Part shown: positions 1 through 9,639 of the stretch, piece by piece
Numbering within the stretch: the first letter of the stretch is position 1
Layout of the letters: the number at the start of each line of letters is the position of its first letter
Assembly (NCBI RefSeq): GCF_001748365.1
Contig: NZ_BDHH01000007.1
Coordinates: forward strand, 159,626 to 223,625
Origin: Fusibacter sp. 3D3
GTDB taxonomy: Bacteria; Bacillota; Clostridia; Peptostreptococcales; Acidaminobacteraceae
DNA: 64,000 nucleotides
Direction: 5' to 3'
Position numbers and translations under genes: made by a program
The notes under the pieces: generated by a model
Databases searched by the model: none
Told to the model about the DNA's origin: nothing
Seen by the model: only the letters and a program-made list of their open reading frames with translations

Positions 1-561
1 ACCACGGATATCGAATTTAAATTTCCTTTTGGATGGGGAGAGTTATGGGGCATTGCAGATCGCACCGATTTTGACTTAAAAGCACATATGGAACATGCTA
101 AAGTGGATTTATCCTATCAAGATCCTATTACAAATGAAAAATATGTGCCATACTGTATAGAACCCTCACTTGGAGCTGATCGTGTAACGCTTGCATTCTT
201 GGTAGATGCCTACAATGAAGAAGCACTTGAAGATGGAACCAGTAGAATTGTAATGAAGTTCCACCCAGCGCTTGCACCTTTTAAAGCAGCTATTTTTCCT
301 TTATCTAAAAAATTAAATGAAAATGCTCAAGAAGTTTTTAATACACTGGCAGAATATTTTAGCGTTGATTTTGATGATTCTGGGAGTATTGGTAAGCGTT
401 ATAGAAGACATGATGAAATCGGAACACCTTACTGTATCACATACGATTTTGACTCAGAAGAGGATCAATGTGTGACAATTCGTCATAGAGATACAATGGA
501 CCAAGAGCGCGTTAAGATAGAAGATTTAGTTGCCTATATTACCAAAGGTCTTAAATTTTAA
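1..561 (+). CDS. glyS: Glycyl-tRNA synthetase, C-terminal part (5' truncated by window)
   Basis: The reading frame is open from the first base and ends at TAA 559-561, so only the C-terminal ~186 residues are present. The product charges tRNA-Gly in the cytoplasm. What is seen is the end of the class II catalytic core, with the motif-3-like stretch [18 protein letters not shown]. After it comes an anticodon-binding domain that starts near [16 protein letters not shown] and ends in [14 protein letters not shown]. This matches the single-chain alpha2 type of GlyRS common in Bacillota rather than the alpha2beta2 type. The next gene starts about 110 bases downstream. Identification is firm; the start and N-terminus lie outside the window. 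Confidence 0.95.
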   Translation, partial: TTDIEFKFPFGWGELWGIADRTDFDLKAHMEHAKVDLSYQDPITNEKYVPYCIEPSLGADRVTLAFLVDAYNEEALEDGTSRIVMKFHPALAPFKAAIFPLSKKLNENAQEVFNTLAEYFSVDFDDSGSIGKRYRRHDEIGTPYCITYDFDSEEDQCVTIRHRDTMDQERVKIEDLVAYITKGLKF

Positions 562-673
562 ACGATTCATTTGGAGTGTAATTTATTTGAAATCTTTTAA
601 AAGTGTTGTGGCTTTGAAAATATATCAATAAATTTTTGATAAATGGATATATATTAAGCAAATGGAGGCGCCT

Positions 674-1492
674 ATGGACAATAGATACCATATATTTATC
701 TTATCGGATTCACTTGGTGAAACGGCAACGCACGTTGCCAAAGCAGCCATGAATCAATTTTTAAATAAAGACTATATTGTAAAAAAGTACAATTATGTAC
801 GCGACGAAGATGCTGTGGAAGAGATTGTAATAGAGGCATCAAGACATAAGTCTGTGATTCTCTTTACGACGGTACTCGATGAAATGCGGTTAAAAATAAT
901 TTCATCTTGTGAGCAACACCATGTCACTTATCATGATATTCTCTCACCTGTACTAAACCAGTTTGCAGAGTTCTTTGCGGATAAACCTGTGGGTAAGCCT
1001 GGAACCATGTACAAATTGGATGACGATTATTTTGAAAGAGTTGCAGCTATTGAATTTGCAGTGAAATATGACGATGGTAAGGATTTAAGGGGTTTGAAAT
1101 ATGCGGATGTCGTGTTGCTTGGCATATCAAGAACGTCTAAAACACCGCTAAGCATGTATTTATCGCATAAAAATGTCAAAGTGGCAAATGTACCTTTAGT
1201 ACCTGAAATTCCAGTGGCAAAAGAAATTTTTCAAGTGCCGAAAAACAAACTGATTGGTTTGACGAACTCCCCTGATAAATTAAATGAAATCAGGATGGAG
1301 CGATTAAAAGCGCTTGGCTTGTCATCAGATGTGGAATACGCCAATATGGATCGTATTTTGCAAGAGCTGGATTATGCTGAAAAAGTTTATAAGCAATTAG
1401 GGTGTCCCATTATTAACGTTGCAAATAAGGCCATAGAGGAAACCGCAAGTATTATCCTCGAAATAACAGGTCTTAATATGAAGCTCAAGTAG
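674..1492 (+). CDS. Pyruvate, phosphate dikinase regulatory protein (bifunctional kinase/phosphorylase)
   Basis: The product is a 272-residue DUF299/PSRP-family protein. In this family the enzyme phosphorylates (using ADP) and dephosphorylates (by phosphorolysis) a threonine next to the catalytic histidine of PPDK, switching it off and on. The nucleotide-binding loop GISRTSKTPLSMYL is visible near residues 151-164, and the N-terminus YHIFILSDSLGETATHVAKA is typical. An in-frame ATG lies at 662, but GGAGG at 665-669 serves the ATG at 674 better, so 674 is preferred. The target gene ppdK follows directly, which strongly supports the assignment. A hairpin terminator lies between the two genes. 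Confidence 0.93.
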   Translation: MDNRYHIFILSDSLGETATHVAKAAMNQFLNKDYIVKKYNYVRDEDAVEEIVIEASRHKSVILFTTVLDEMRLKIISSCEQHHVTYHDILSPVLNQFAEFFADKPVGKPGTMYKLDDDYFERVAAIEFAVKYDDGKDLRGLKYADVVLLGISRTSKTPLSMYLSHKNVKVANVPLVPEIPVAKEIFQVPKNKLIGLTNSPDKLNEIRMERLKALGLSSDVEYANMDRILQELDYAEKVYKQLGCPIINVANKAIEETASIILEITGLNMKLK

Positions 1493-1505
1493 TGACAGAT
1501 AATTG

Positions 1506-1530
1506 ACCCATAGTATTCTATGGGTTTTTT
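1506..1530 (+). terminator. Intrinsic terminator or attenuator between PPDK regulator and ppdK
   Basis: Perfect 8-bp arms ACCCATAG and CTATGGGT enclose a TATT loop and run directly into six T residues. The hairpin sits only ~33 nt upstream of the ppdK start codon. It therefore either partly terminates read-through from the regulator gene or acts as an attenuator. Confidence 0.75.
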
Positions 1531-1562
1531 ATAAATTTTATCTTTGTGAGGGAAGGTTAAAA

Positions 1563-4196
1563 ATGAAAAAATTTGTTTATGCTTTTGAAGAGGGCTGCAA
1601 AGAGCTCAAATCACTGCTAGGTGGTAAAGGTGCAAACCTAGCAGAAATGAAAAAAATTGATTTGCCAGTACCAGAGGGATTTACGATTACAACTGAGGCC
1701 TGTAATCAGTACTATGTTGATGGTAAACAAATTTCAGAAGAAATTGTCACACAAATTGAGGCTAACTTAAAACTTTTAGAAGCTAAGACTCAAAAAAAAC
1801 TGGGAGATTCTAATGATCCTCTATTGGTATCTGTAAGATCTGGTGCAGTGGTTTCAATGCCGGGTATGATGGATACAGTCCTTAACTTAGGCTTAAATGA
1901 TTTATCCGTTGAAGGGCTTGCTAAACTAACTGAAAATCGAAGATTTGCGATGGACTGTTATAGACGGTTTATTCAAATGTTTGGAGATGTCGTACTGGAA
2001 ATTCCTAAGTATAAGTTTGATAAAGTTTTAGATGGCAAGAAAGAGATTTGTGGCTATGAGATGGATACAGATCTTACAGCAACAGACCTTGAAGAAATTA
2101 TCGCGGGTTATAAAAAAATTGTCAAATCTGAAAAAGGGTTTGATTTTCCCCAAGAACCTAAAAAACAAATGATGATGGCGATTGAAGCCGTATTTGGTTC
2201 GTGGAATAACGACCGCGCCATCGTATACAGAAATTACAACGAAATTCCACATAATCTTGGAACAGCTGTTAACATTCAGTCCATGGTATTTGGAAACATG
2301 GGCACAACTTCAGGTACTGGTGTTGCCTTTACGCGTAATCCCTCTACGGGGGAAAACAAACTCTTTGGTGAATTTTTAATCAATGCACAAGGTGAAGACG
2401 TTGTTGCAGGGATTAGAACGCCTCAGAAAATTGACGAACTCAAAGATGCGCTCCCAGAGGTCTATCAGCAATTTGTAGATGTTTCGGCAAAACTTGAAAC
2501 CCATTATAGAGATATGCAGGATATTGAATTTACAGTTGAACGTGGTATTTTATACATGCTCCAGACCAGAACTGGTAAGAGAACAGCCTATGCTGCCATT
2601 AAAGTAGCCGTCGATATGGTGGATGAAGGTGTTTTGGATAAAGAAGAAGCACTCATGAGAATAGCACCGTCACAACTGGATCAATTACTGCATCCAACAT
2701 TTGAACCCTCTGCACTTGAGTCTGCCAATCTTTTAGCAAAAGGATTACCAGCTTCACCAGGTGCTGCAAGTGGTAAAGTGTACTTCCATTCAGCCGATGT
2801 GGTCAGAGCAAGAGAACAGAGAATCAATACGATTTTAGTAAGAACTGAAACGTCACCAGAAGATATTGAAGGCATGGTCAAAGCGGAAGGTATCTTAACT
2901 TCAAGAGGGGGTATGACTTCCCACGCTGCGGTTGTCGCAAGAGGCATGGGAAAATGCTGCGTTGCAGGTTGCGGTGAAGTTAAAGTAGACGAAGAAAACC
3001 GTATTTTCAGAATTGGAGACCAAATCTTCAAAGAAGGCGATTACATTTCACTTGATGGTAATACAGGTAAAGTCTATTCAGGTGCAATTAAGACGATTGA
3101 AGTCGGCCTAACAGGCGATTTTGCCAAAGTATTAGAATGGGCTGATGAATTCAGAACTTTAGGGGTTAGAACCAATGCTGATAATCCTCACGACGCCGAA
3201 ACGGCCGTGAAATTTGGCGCTGAAGGCATCGGTCTTTGCCGCACAGAGCATATGTTCTTTAGCGATGATCGTATTCTGAGTGTAAGAGAGATGATTGTAG
3301 CCTCCAATAAGGTTAACCGTGTAAAAGCACTGGATAAACTCTTGCCATATCAAAAAGAAGATTTCATCGGTATTTTCAAAGCGATGGGGTCAAGACCTGT
3401 AAACATCAGACTCTTAGATCCACCCTTACATGAATTCTTACCACATAAAGATGAGGAAATTGGCGCATTGGCTAGAGATTTGGGCGTAGATTTTGAAGTC
3501 CTTAAGTCTAAAGTGGAGAGTTTAAGTGAGTTTAACCCAATGCTGGGTCATAGAGGGTGTCGTCTGGCAATCACGTATCCAGAAATCTATGAAATGCAAG
3601 TAAAAGCGATCATAGAAGCAGCGGTGTATTGTAAAGATGAACTCAAAATAGAAGTACATCCAGAAATTATGATTCCACTGGTTGGACATCTTAAGGAATT
3701 TACAATTCTCAAGAAACTTGTCATAGATACAGCCACAGAAACGCTTAAAGCGTTAAATGCTGAGGTTGTCTATAAAGTGGGTACTATGATCGAAGTGCCA
3801 AGAGCCGCATTAATCGCAGATGAAATTGCAGCAGAAGCTGAATTCTTCTCGTTTGGAACAAATGATTTAACGCAAATGACCCTTGGGTTTTCACGTGATG
3901 ACTCTGGAAAATTCCTTGATGAATACGTGAAAAAAGAAGTCTTTGATAAAGATCCATTTGAATCCATCGATCAAAACGGTGTGGGCAAACTCGTTAACAT
4001 GGCCTGTGAACTTGGCCGAAAAACAAACCCATCGATTAAGTTAGGCATTTGTGGCGAACACGGTGGCGAACCGAAATCCATCGAATTCTGCCATAAGACA
4101 GGCTTAAATTACGTTTCATGTTCACCGTTTAGAGTACCAATTGCAAGACTTTCAGCGGCGCAGGCGGCGATTAACAATCCAAACCTAAAAAAATAA
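1563..4196 (+). CDS. ppdK: Pyruvate, phosphate dikinase
   Basis: This 877-residue enzyme interconverts pyruvate + ATP + Pi with PEP + AMP + PPi. It usually serves glycolysis or gluconeogenesis in anaerobes. Domains are in the standard order. An N-terminal ATP-grasp domain includes LLGGKGANLAEM and SVRSGAVVSMPGMMDTVLNLG. The phosphohistidine domain carries GGMTSHAAVVARGMGKCC, with the swivelling His near residue 454 and the regulatory Thr two residues before it. The C-terminal PEP/pyruvate TIM barrel has GLCRTEHMFF and the catalytic Cys in GICGEHGGEP near residue 830. The ATG at 1563 is preceded by GAGGGAAGG; an in-frame TTG at 1503 lies in the terminator and is not credible as a start. The length is normal for the family. 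Confidence 0.97.
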   Translation: MKKFVYAFEEGCKELKSLLGGKGANLAEMKKIDLPVPEGFTITTEACNQYYVDGKQISEEIVTQIEANLKLLEAKTQKKLGDSNDPLLVSVRSGAVVSMPGMMDTVLNLGLNDLSVEGLAKLTENRRFAMDCYRRFIQMFGDVVLEIPKYKFDKVLDGKKEICGYEMDTDLTATDLEEIIAGYKKIVKSEKGFDFPQEPKKQMMMAIEAVFGSWNNDRAIVYRNYNEIPHNLGTAVNIQSMVFGNMGTTSGTGVAFTRNPSTGENKLFGEFLINAQGEDVVAGIRTPQKIDELKDALPEVYQQFVDVSAKLETHYRDMQDIEFTVERGILYMLQTRTGKRTAYAAIKVAVDMVDEGVLDKEEALMRIAPSQLDQLLHPTFEPSALESANLLAKGLPASPGAASGKVYFHSADVVRAREQRINTILVRTETSPEDIEGMVKAEGILTSRGGMTSHAAVVARGMGKCCVAGCGEVKVDEENRIFRIGDQIFKEGDYISLDGNTGKVYSGAIKTIEVGLTGDFAKVLEWADEFRTLGVRTNADNPHDAETAVKFGAEGIGLCRTEHMFFSDDRILSVREMIVASNKVNRVKALDKLLPYQKEDFIGIFKAMGSRPVNIRLLDPPLHEFLPHKDEEIGALARDLGVDFEVLKSKVESLSEFNPMLGHRGCRLAITYPEIYEMQVKAIIEAAVYCKDELKIEVHPEIMIPLVGHLKEFTILKKLVIDTATETLKALNAEVVYKVGTMIEVPRAALIADEIAAEAEFFSFGTNDLTQMTLGFSRDDSGKFLDEYVKKEVFDKDPFESIDQNGVGKLVNMACELGRKTNPSIKLGICGEHGGEPKSIEFCHKTGLNYVSCSPFRVPIARLSAAQAAINNPNLKK

Positions 4197-4249
4197 GTTG
4201 ATTGCATAAGGCGATTTTAAATAGAAACCATATATCAAATTTTTATAGG

Positions 4250-4293
4250 AAGGGGGTTATCTCTGAATACTTTAAGAGATAATCCCCTTTTTT
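4250..4293 (+). terminator. Strong intrinsic terminator after ppdK
   Basis: Fifteen-base arms (4250-4264 and 4275-4289) pair with one G-T wobble around a 10-nt loop. A run of T follows to 4293. This ends the ppdK transcript. The remaining ~165 bases before the next gene hold no other obvious element. Confidence 0.9.
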
Positions 4294-4461
4294 ACAAGTA
4301 GAGCTCTAAGGGCGGAGTACTTATTTAGTCATAAAAACTTAACATTCTTTTAATCGAAAAATAGAGGAATTAAGGGTATAAATGTTTAATACATACTTTA
4401 TAGAGAATAGAATTGGTTAAAATATTAATTTCAGTATTTCATTTTAAAAGGTGGTGACATA

Positions 4462-5475
4462 ATGATCAAATTTAGAGAAGAGCATGAAAAACTTGAATAC
4501 GTACAACTTGATTCAAAAGCCCAAAAGGTGTCTGATTCAAAGGGGAGACGTTTAGAAGAGGAACAGTGTCCTATTCGAACAGATTACCAAAGAGACCGCG
4601 ATCGCATTACGCATTCCAAAGCATTTAGACGATTAAAGCATAAAACTCAGGTTTTCTTATCGCCAGAGGGAGATCATTATAGAACGCGCTTGACACATAC
4701 ACTTGAAGTTTCTCAGATTTCCAGAACCATAGCGGGTGCACTCAATTTCAATCTTGATCTCACAGAAGCAATTGCACTTGGTCACGATCTTGGCCATACC
4801 CCCTTTGGGCACTGTGGTGAGGAGCGGTTGAATAAAATACATCCATCAGGTTTTAAACACAATGAACAAAGCCTTCGAGTCGTTGATTTTTTAGAGCGGA
4901 GAAATAACAGTACCTTTGGACTGAATTTAACTTCTGAAGTGAGAGATGGTATTTTAAATCACAATGGTCCAAACTTACCGATGACGCTTGAAGGCCAAAT
5001 TGTTAAAATTTGTGATCGAATTGCATATCTCAACCATGATATTGATGATGCCATCAGAGCAGGTGTCCTCAAAGAATCTGAAATCCCAAAGGAATTTTTA
5101 TTGTCTTTAGGCGAGACGCATGGCAAACGGATCAATACGTTGATCATGGATCTTATTGAAAACAGCTATGGCAAAGAAATCATTTCCATGAGTGCAGAAA
5201 AGCAAGAAGCGTTCACTAGGCTTAGAAAATTTATGTTTGAACATGTTTATCTCAACAAGGAAGCTAAAAAGGAAGAAGCGCGTGCAGAATCAATCGTAGA
5301 GTCGTTATACAACTATTATTTGCAAAATCCAGATAAGATGCCAGAAGAACGCTTTGAGGACTATCATAAAAGCGAAGGCATAGAAGCAATTAAAGATTAT
5401 GTTGCAAGTATGTCGGATCGGTATGCCGTAAATATATATAAGGAGATTTTCATTCCTAAATTTTGGCTTTATTAG
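4462..5475 (+). CDS. dgt: dGTPase-like deoxynucleoside triphosphate triphosphohydrolase
   Basis: The 337-residue protein belongs to the HD-domain dNTP triphosphohydrolase family, which removes triphosphate from dGTP/dNTPs and so affects nucleotide pool balance. Visible motifs are QRDRDRITHSKAFRRLKHKT, RTRLTHTLEVSQISRTIA (first metal His) and ALGHDLGHTPFGHCGE (the HD pair near residues 109-110). A later Asp lies in CDRIAYLNHDIDDAI. The ATG is preceded by AAGGTGGTGAC. It sits just upstream of dnaG-rpoD, an arrangement seen in several clostridia. The precise dNTP preference cannot be told from sequence. Confidence 0.9.
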   Translation: MIKFREEHEKLEYVQLDSKAQKVSDSKGRRLEEEQCPIRTDYQRDRDRITHSKAFRRLKHKTQVFLSPEGDHYRTRLTHTLEVSQISRTIAGALNFNLDLTEAIALGHDLGHTPFGHCGEERLNKIHPSGFKHNEQSLRVVDFLERRNNSTFGLNLTSEVRDGILNHNGPNLPMTLEGQIVKICDRIAYLNHDIDDAIRAGVLKESEIPKEFLLSLGETHGKRINTLIMDLIENSYGKEIISMSAEKQEAFTRLRKFMFEHVYLNKEAKKEEARAESIVESLYNYYLQNPDKMPEERFEDYHKSEGIEAIKDYVASMSDRYAVNIYKEIFIPKFWLY

Positions 5476-5605
5476 GTAGGGGTGCTAAAATTTCGTGTCC
5501 AGTAAAAATTTCTTATTAAAGTTTATTAATAATAAAAGGAATTAATCGTTTGATGTCGAATTATTTAAAAAGAGAATGATTTATAAAAAAAAGGAAGGGA
5601 AATGG

Positions 5606-7402
5606 ATGAGCGGCAGATATGAAAATAACATCTTTGATGTGATTCTTGAAAATATCAACATCATAGATGTCATCTCAAGCTATATAACAGTTGAGAGATC
5701 CGGTAAAAACCATAAAGCATTGTGTCCATTTCATCATGAGAAAACAGCTTCATTTATTATATCAGAAGATAAGCAACTTTATCATTGCTTTGGATGTGGT
5801 GCAGCAGGAAATGCGATCAATTTTGTCATGAATTATGAAAATTTAGATTATATTGATGCCGTGGAACAACTGGCCGATAAGTATAATGTGGACATTTCAA
5901 AGTTTCAAAAAGGCAATGATCAAAAAAGTTCTAGCTATTATACGCAGTTTTATGATATATTAAGAGATGCGGCAATTTATTATTATAAGAATTTGCGCAC
6001 CAGTGATGAAGCCATGCAGTACCTTCAAAAACGTGGGATTGATTTTGAGATCATAAAACAATTTGGGCTGGGCTTTTCTAGTGATGCTTGGCAAGATACG
6101 ATTGGTCAACTTTCAAAAAAATACGATATTAAAAGTCTTGAAAAAGTAGGTCTCGTCATTCCTGGAAAGGAAGGCAAACGCTATTATGATCGCTTTAGAA
6201 ACAGAATTATGTTTCCAATCATCAATCCCAAGGGTAAAGTTATTGGATTTGGTGGGCGCGTTATGGATGATTCATTACCGAAGTATTTAAATTCTCCAGA
6301 AACGGAGATTTTTAATAAAAGTAAAACTTTATATGGCCTTAATCTTGCTAAAAATGCATTGCAAGATAAAAAGCAACTTATAATTGCGGAAGGCTATATG
6401 GATGTTATCGCACTCCATGTGAATGGCTTTACGAATGCTGTTGCAACATTAGGGACTGCACTCACAAAAGAACATGGTAGATTGATGCGTCGTTATGCAG
6501 ATGAGGTGATTATTTGTTACGATTCTGACGTCGCTGGTCAAAAGGCGAGTTTAAGAAGTCTCGATGTATTACACGGTGTTATTGAGAAAGTTCGCGTCGT
6601 TGTATTAGGTGAAAATCTTGATCCAGATGATTATCTTAAAAAATATGGGATAGAACGTTTTCAGGCTAAACTGGATCACGCGATGACCTCAACAGAGTAT
6701 AAACTCAATCATCTAAAGCAAGGGTTTAACCTCAATCATGAGCAAGAGAAAATTGAGTTTCTATCAAAAGCAGTTGTCATTATTGGCGAACTGAGCAACG
6801 AATTTGAGAAAAATCTCCACATTGAGCGGCTGAGTGATGAACTCAACGTCAATTATGATTTGGTTGCCAAGGAAGTTTATAAGGAGAACTACAATGGCAG
6901 AAGCCAATATGGTTTTTCAGGTGATCAAAAGAAAAAAGAGGCTGTGAAACTGACAACGGATCGGAACAAACATCTAGAAAATCAATTGATTGCGTTCTAC
7001 ATCCATAAGTTTATACTTTTAAATGAAGAGCAAAAGAAATTGATTCAACAGTTCCAGTTTTCAGAAGGGACTCAAGATATTATTGACTATATCATGTATT
7101 ATTTTTCGATACACGAAACCTTTTCAAAACAGGAAATCATTGAAAATGCTGATATCACCATCTCAACAGCACTTATTGAAATATTGGACAGTTATATTGA
7201 TGAAGTAGAAGAAATTGACATAGATTTAGTTCTCAATAACATACTCATAAAAAACATTGATGAAGAACTAAGCATCATCCAATTGAAATTAAAAACACAA
7301 TTTAGCCAAGAAGTACGAGATGAATGGAGAAGGTTGATTGATTTAAAAAACACCATTTTACAAAAAGTAGAGAAGAAGACAAACTTTAAATTTAAAGAAT
7401 AA
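5606..7402 (+). CDS. dnaG: DNA primase
   Basis: The 598-residue primase makes RNA primers at the replication fork. A CHC2 zinc finger (CPFHHEKTASF ... HCFGCG, about residues 40-64) is followed by the primase core and a TOPRIM domain (IIAEGYMDVIALHVNGF and ICYDSDVAGQKA, about residues 255-335). A helical C-terminal helicase-binding region completes it. An ATG at 5576 is in frame, but AAGGAAGGGA at 5591-5600 fits the ATG at 5606 (protein starting MSGRYENN). It is followed 27 bases later by rpoD, the classic macromolecular-synthesis operon order. Confidence 0.96.
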   Translation: MSGRYENNIFDVILENINIIDVISSYITVERSGKNHKALCPFHHEKTASFIISEDKQLYHCFGCGAAGNAINFVMNYENLDYIDAVEQLADKYNVDISKFQKGNDQKSSSYYTQFYDILRDAAIYYYKNLRTSDEAMQYLQKRGIDFEIIKQFGLGFSSDAWQDTIGQLSKKYDIKSLEKVGLVIPGKEGKRYYDRFRNRIMFPIINPKGKVIGFGGRVMDDSLPKYLNSPETEIFNKSKTLYGLNLAKNALQDKKQLIIAEGYMDVIALHVNGFTNAVATLGTALTKEHGRLMRRYADEVIICYDSDVAGQKASLRSLDVLHGVIEKVRVVVLGENLDPDDYLKKYGIERFQAKLDHAMTSTEYKLNHLKQGFNLNHEQEKIEFLSKAVVIIGELSNEFEKNLHIERLSDELNVNYDLVAKEVYKENYNGRSQYGFSGDQKKKEAVKLTTDRNKHLENQLIAFYIHKFILLNEEQKKLIQQFQFSEGTQDIIDYIMYYFSIHETFSKQEIIENADITISTALIEILDSYIDEVEEIDIDLVLNNILIKNIDEELSIIQLKLKTQFSQEVRDEWRRLIDLKNTILQKVEKKTNFKFKE

Positions 7403-7429
7403 GAAAACTAGTGAAAGGAGGCACTTCAA

Positions 7430-8650
7430 TTGAACAGTAAATTGAATGCCAAACACCAAGAAATCATAAAAGGGTTAATTAAAAAAGGGAAAAAACAAGG
7501 AACACTCACTTACAAGGAAATTCAAGATAAACTTTCGCAATTTGAGTTAGATAAAGATCAAATTGAAGAGGTTTTTGAAGCGTTTAATGACTTGAATATT
7601 TCGGTTATCACTGAATCTGATGAGGATGAAGACGAAGAAGAGGATGAAGAAGAGGATATCGATCTTGATCTTGATGAAATTGATTTAGAAGACCTCGAAG
7701 ATATTGAACCCCTTGATGATTTGGATGACCTCGAAGATTTGGATAAAATTAGAGATGATGAAGAAGATGAAGAGGATGAAGAAGATGACATCAAAATTGA
7801 CTTGTCCTTACCTAAAGGGATAAACATTGATGATCCAGTTAGGATGTATCTTAAAGAAATCGGTGAAGTCGCATTACTATCGAGTGAAGAGGAAGTTAAC
7901 CTCGCTAAGCGTATGGAAACCGGTGATGAAGATGCTAAAAAGAAACTTTGTGAAGCCAATTTGCGTCTAGTCGTCAGTATTGCTAAAAAATACGTCGGCA
8001 GAGGCATGTTATTCCTTGATCTAATCCAAGAAGGTAATTTGGGTCTTATTAAAGCGGTTGAAAAGTTTGACTGGACAAAAGGTTTTAAGTTCTCGACTTA
8101 TGCAACTTGGTGGATTCGCCAGGCTATAACACGTGCCATTGCAGATCAAGCGCGAACTATTCGAATCCCAGTTCATATGGTTGAAACCATCAATAAATTA
8201 ATCCGAGTTCAACGACAATTACTTCAAGAACTTGGAAGAGAACCGATCCCAGAAGAAATTGCAAAAGAAATGGATATGCCTGTTGAGAAAGTCAGAGAAA
8301 TTTTAAAGATTGCTCAAGAACCCGTATCCCTAGAGACACCGATCGGTGAAGAAGAAGACTCACATCTTGGTGATTTTATACCGGATAACGATGCCCCTGC
8401 ACCAGCGGATGCAGCAGCTTTCTCTATGTTGAAAGAACAGCTTATGGAAGTTCTAGAGACATTGACACCAAGAGAACAAAAAGTGCTTAAATTGAGATTT
8501 GGACTTGAAGATGGACGTGCGAGAACGCTCGAAGAAGTGGGCAAAGAGTTCGATGTTACACGTGAGCGAATCAGACAAATTGAAGCTAAAGCGCTTAGAA
8601 AATTAAAGCACCCAAGCAGAAGTAAAAAACTTAAAGATTATTTAGAGTAA
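7430..8650 (+). CDS. rpoD: Primary RNA polymerase sigma factor (sigma-70/SigA)
   Basis: The product is a 406-residue housekeeping sigma factor. The start is TTG at 7430, nine bases after AAAGGAGG. Region 1.2 ([13 protein letters not shown]), region 2 with [20 protein letters not shown] and [19 protein letters not shown], region 3, and region 4.2 ([18 protein letters not shown]) are all present. An N-terminal stretch of about residues 60-125 is almost entirely Asp/Glu/Leu/Ile. It replaces most of region 1.1 and is an acidic linker seen in various lengths in clostridial SigA proteins. The gene lies directly behind dnaG and is probably cotranscribed. Confidence 0.97.
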   Translation: MNSKLNAKHQEIIKGLIKKGKKQGTLTYKEIQDKLSQFELDKDQIEEVFEAFNDLNISVITESDEDEDEEEDEEEDIDLDLDEIDLEDLEDIEPLDDLDDLEDLDKIRDDEEDEEDEEDDIKIDLSLPKGINIDDPVRMYLKEIGEVALLSSEEEVNLAKRMETGDEDAKKKLCEANLRLVVSIAKKYVGRGMLFLDLIQEGNLGLIKAVEKFDWTKGFKFSTYATWWIRQAITRAIADQARTIRIPVHMVETINKLIRVQRQLLQELGREPIPEEIAKEMDMPVEKVREILKIAQEPVSLETPIGEEEDSHLGDFIPDNDAPAPADAAAFSMLKEQLMEVLETLTPREQKVLKLRFGLEDGRARTLEEVGKEFDVTRERIRQIEAKALRKLKHPSRSKKLKDYLE

Positions 8651-8751
8651 GCATAAAGGGGTTTTCAGCTTTTGGCTTCTGACACTCTAAGCTTTGAAGC
8701 AGATCAAAAAGCATTCGCTTAGGCGGATTCTTTTTTTTGGTATAACCCTTG

Positions 8752-8791
8752 GGGAGATGAACCCCACTTCTTAAAGCGGGGTTCATCTCCC
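8752..8791. repeat. 14-bp perfect inverted repeat in rpoD-trmK spacer
   Basis: Arms GGGAGATGAACCCC (8752-8765) and GGGGTTCATCTCCC (8778-8791) flank a 12-nt loop. No T run follows on either strand, so it is not a textbook intrinsic terminator. It may be an intergenic palindromic repeat. A similar smaller palindrome occurs at 10454-10489 and shares the ACTT...TTAAAG-type core. Confidence 0.6.
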
Positions 8792-8850
8792 TAATTCAAA
8801 GGGCGTATTAAACCAAGCACTATCATTAAAGAAGAACTGAGGCACAATAA

Positions 8851-9618
8851 GTGAGAAAACAAAAATTATCTCAGAGATTAAACCAAATGGCGAAATGGAT
8901 TGAGCCAGATTCAAGCATCGCAGATATAGGCACTGATCACGGCTATTTACCCTATTACCTTTTTGAGCAAGGCAGGATAAAAAATGCCATTTTATGCGAT
9001 ATTAATTCAGGTCCACTTGAAAATGCTAAAAATACATTTCATGGATCCCCCTATGGTAACTCTTCTGAATTTAGACTGGGATCGGGTATAGAGCCCCTGA
9101 AAAATGGGGAAGTGGACTACGTCATCATTGCGGGTATGGGCGGTTCTTTGATCAAAGCCATATTGGCAAACAACATCGAAAAAACAAAGTCTTTTAAAGG
9201 TTTTTTTCTGCAACCGCAAACCGAACAAGATGTTCTAAGAGTTTGGCTTTTGGAAAACCATTTTCAGATCGTAAATGACCTTTACGTTTTTGAGGATCAA
9301 AAATACTATGAGGCACTTTTCGTAATGCCAAATGCCCTTGATTTGAAATTAAATCCTGTATTGACGATCAGTAAATCGAGTCAAGACAGTTTTTATGTCT
9401 ATGCAATTTCAAAGGATTTGGAATATGGGTATAAGGTACATCCAGAGAGCATCGTGGTCTATAGGGCTTATTTGGCGTACAAGCGTCAAAAATATGAAAT
9501 GATTCAGTCTAAAATTAAGAATGTGGATAGTCTCAAATATGCACAGTGCCAATCCAAGTTACAGCAAATCAAGTTGTTGTCTCTGCATTTAGAGATGCAT
9601 TTAAAGAAGCGGGATTAA
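8851..9618 (+). CDS. trmK: tRNA (adenine22-N1)-methyltransferase
   Basis: The 255-residue SAM-dependent methyltransferase modifies A22 of tRNA (m1A22). The SAM-binding motif SIADIGTDHGYLPYYLF (about residues 22-38) and the catalytic-site region YVIIAGMGGSLIKAIL are typical of TrmK/YqfN. So is the conserved KGFFLQPQTEQDVLRVWL. The start is GTG at 8851. The position between rpoD and the Nif3-like gene is conserved in Bacillota and supports the call. Confidence 0.93.
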   Translation: MRKQKLSQRLNQMAKWIEPDSSIADIGTDHGYLPYYLFEQGRIKNAILCDINSGPLENAKNTFHGSPYGNSSEFRLGSGIEPLKNGEVDYVIIAGMGGSLIKAILANNIEKTKSFKGFFLQPQTEQDVLRVWLLENHFQIVNDLYVFEDQKYYEALFVMPNALDLKLNPVLTISKSSQDSFYVYAISKDLEYGYKVHPESIVVYRAYLAYKRQKYEMIQSKIKNVDSLKYAQCQSKLQQIKLLSLHLEMHLKKRD

Positions 9619-9639
9619 CGAAAAGTAAAGGAGGGTTTT

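Noticed and set aside
2681..3031. 116-codon minus-strand frame inside ppdK
   Set aside because: It is a shadow of the strongly conserved phosphohistidine domain of PPDK.
7558..8007. 149-codon open frame on the minus strand, Ser-rich
   Set aside because: It is the shadow of the acidic Asp/Glu codon run of rpoD (GAT/GAA read backwards gives Ser/Ile/Phe codons) and has no RBS.
8752..8791. Intrinsic terminator after rpoD
   Set aside because: The stem is strong but no T run follows on either strand, so it was listed as an inverted repeat.
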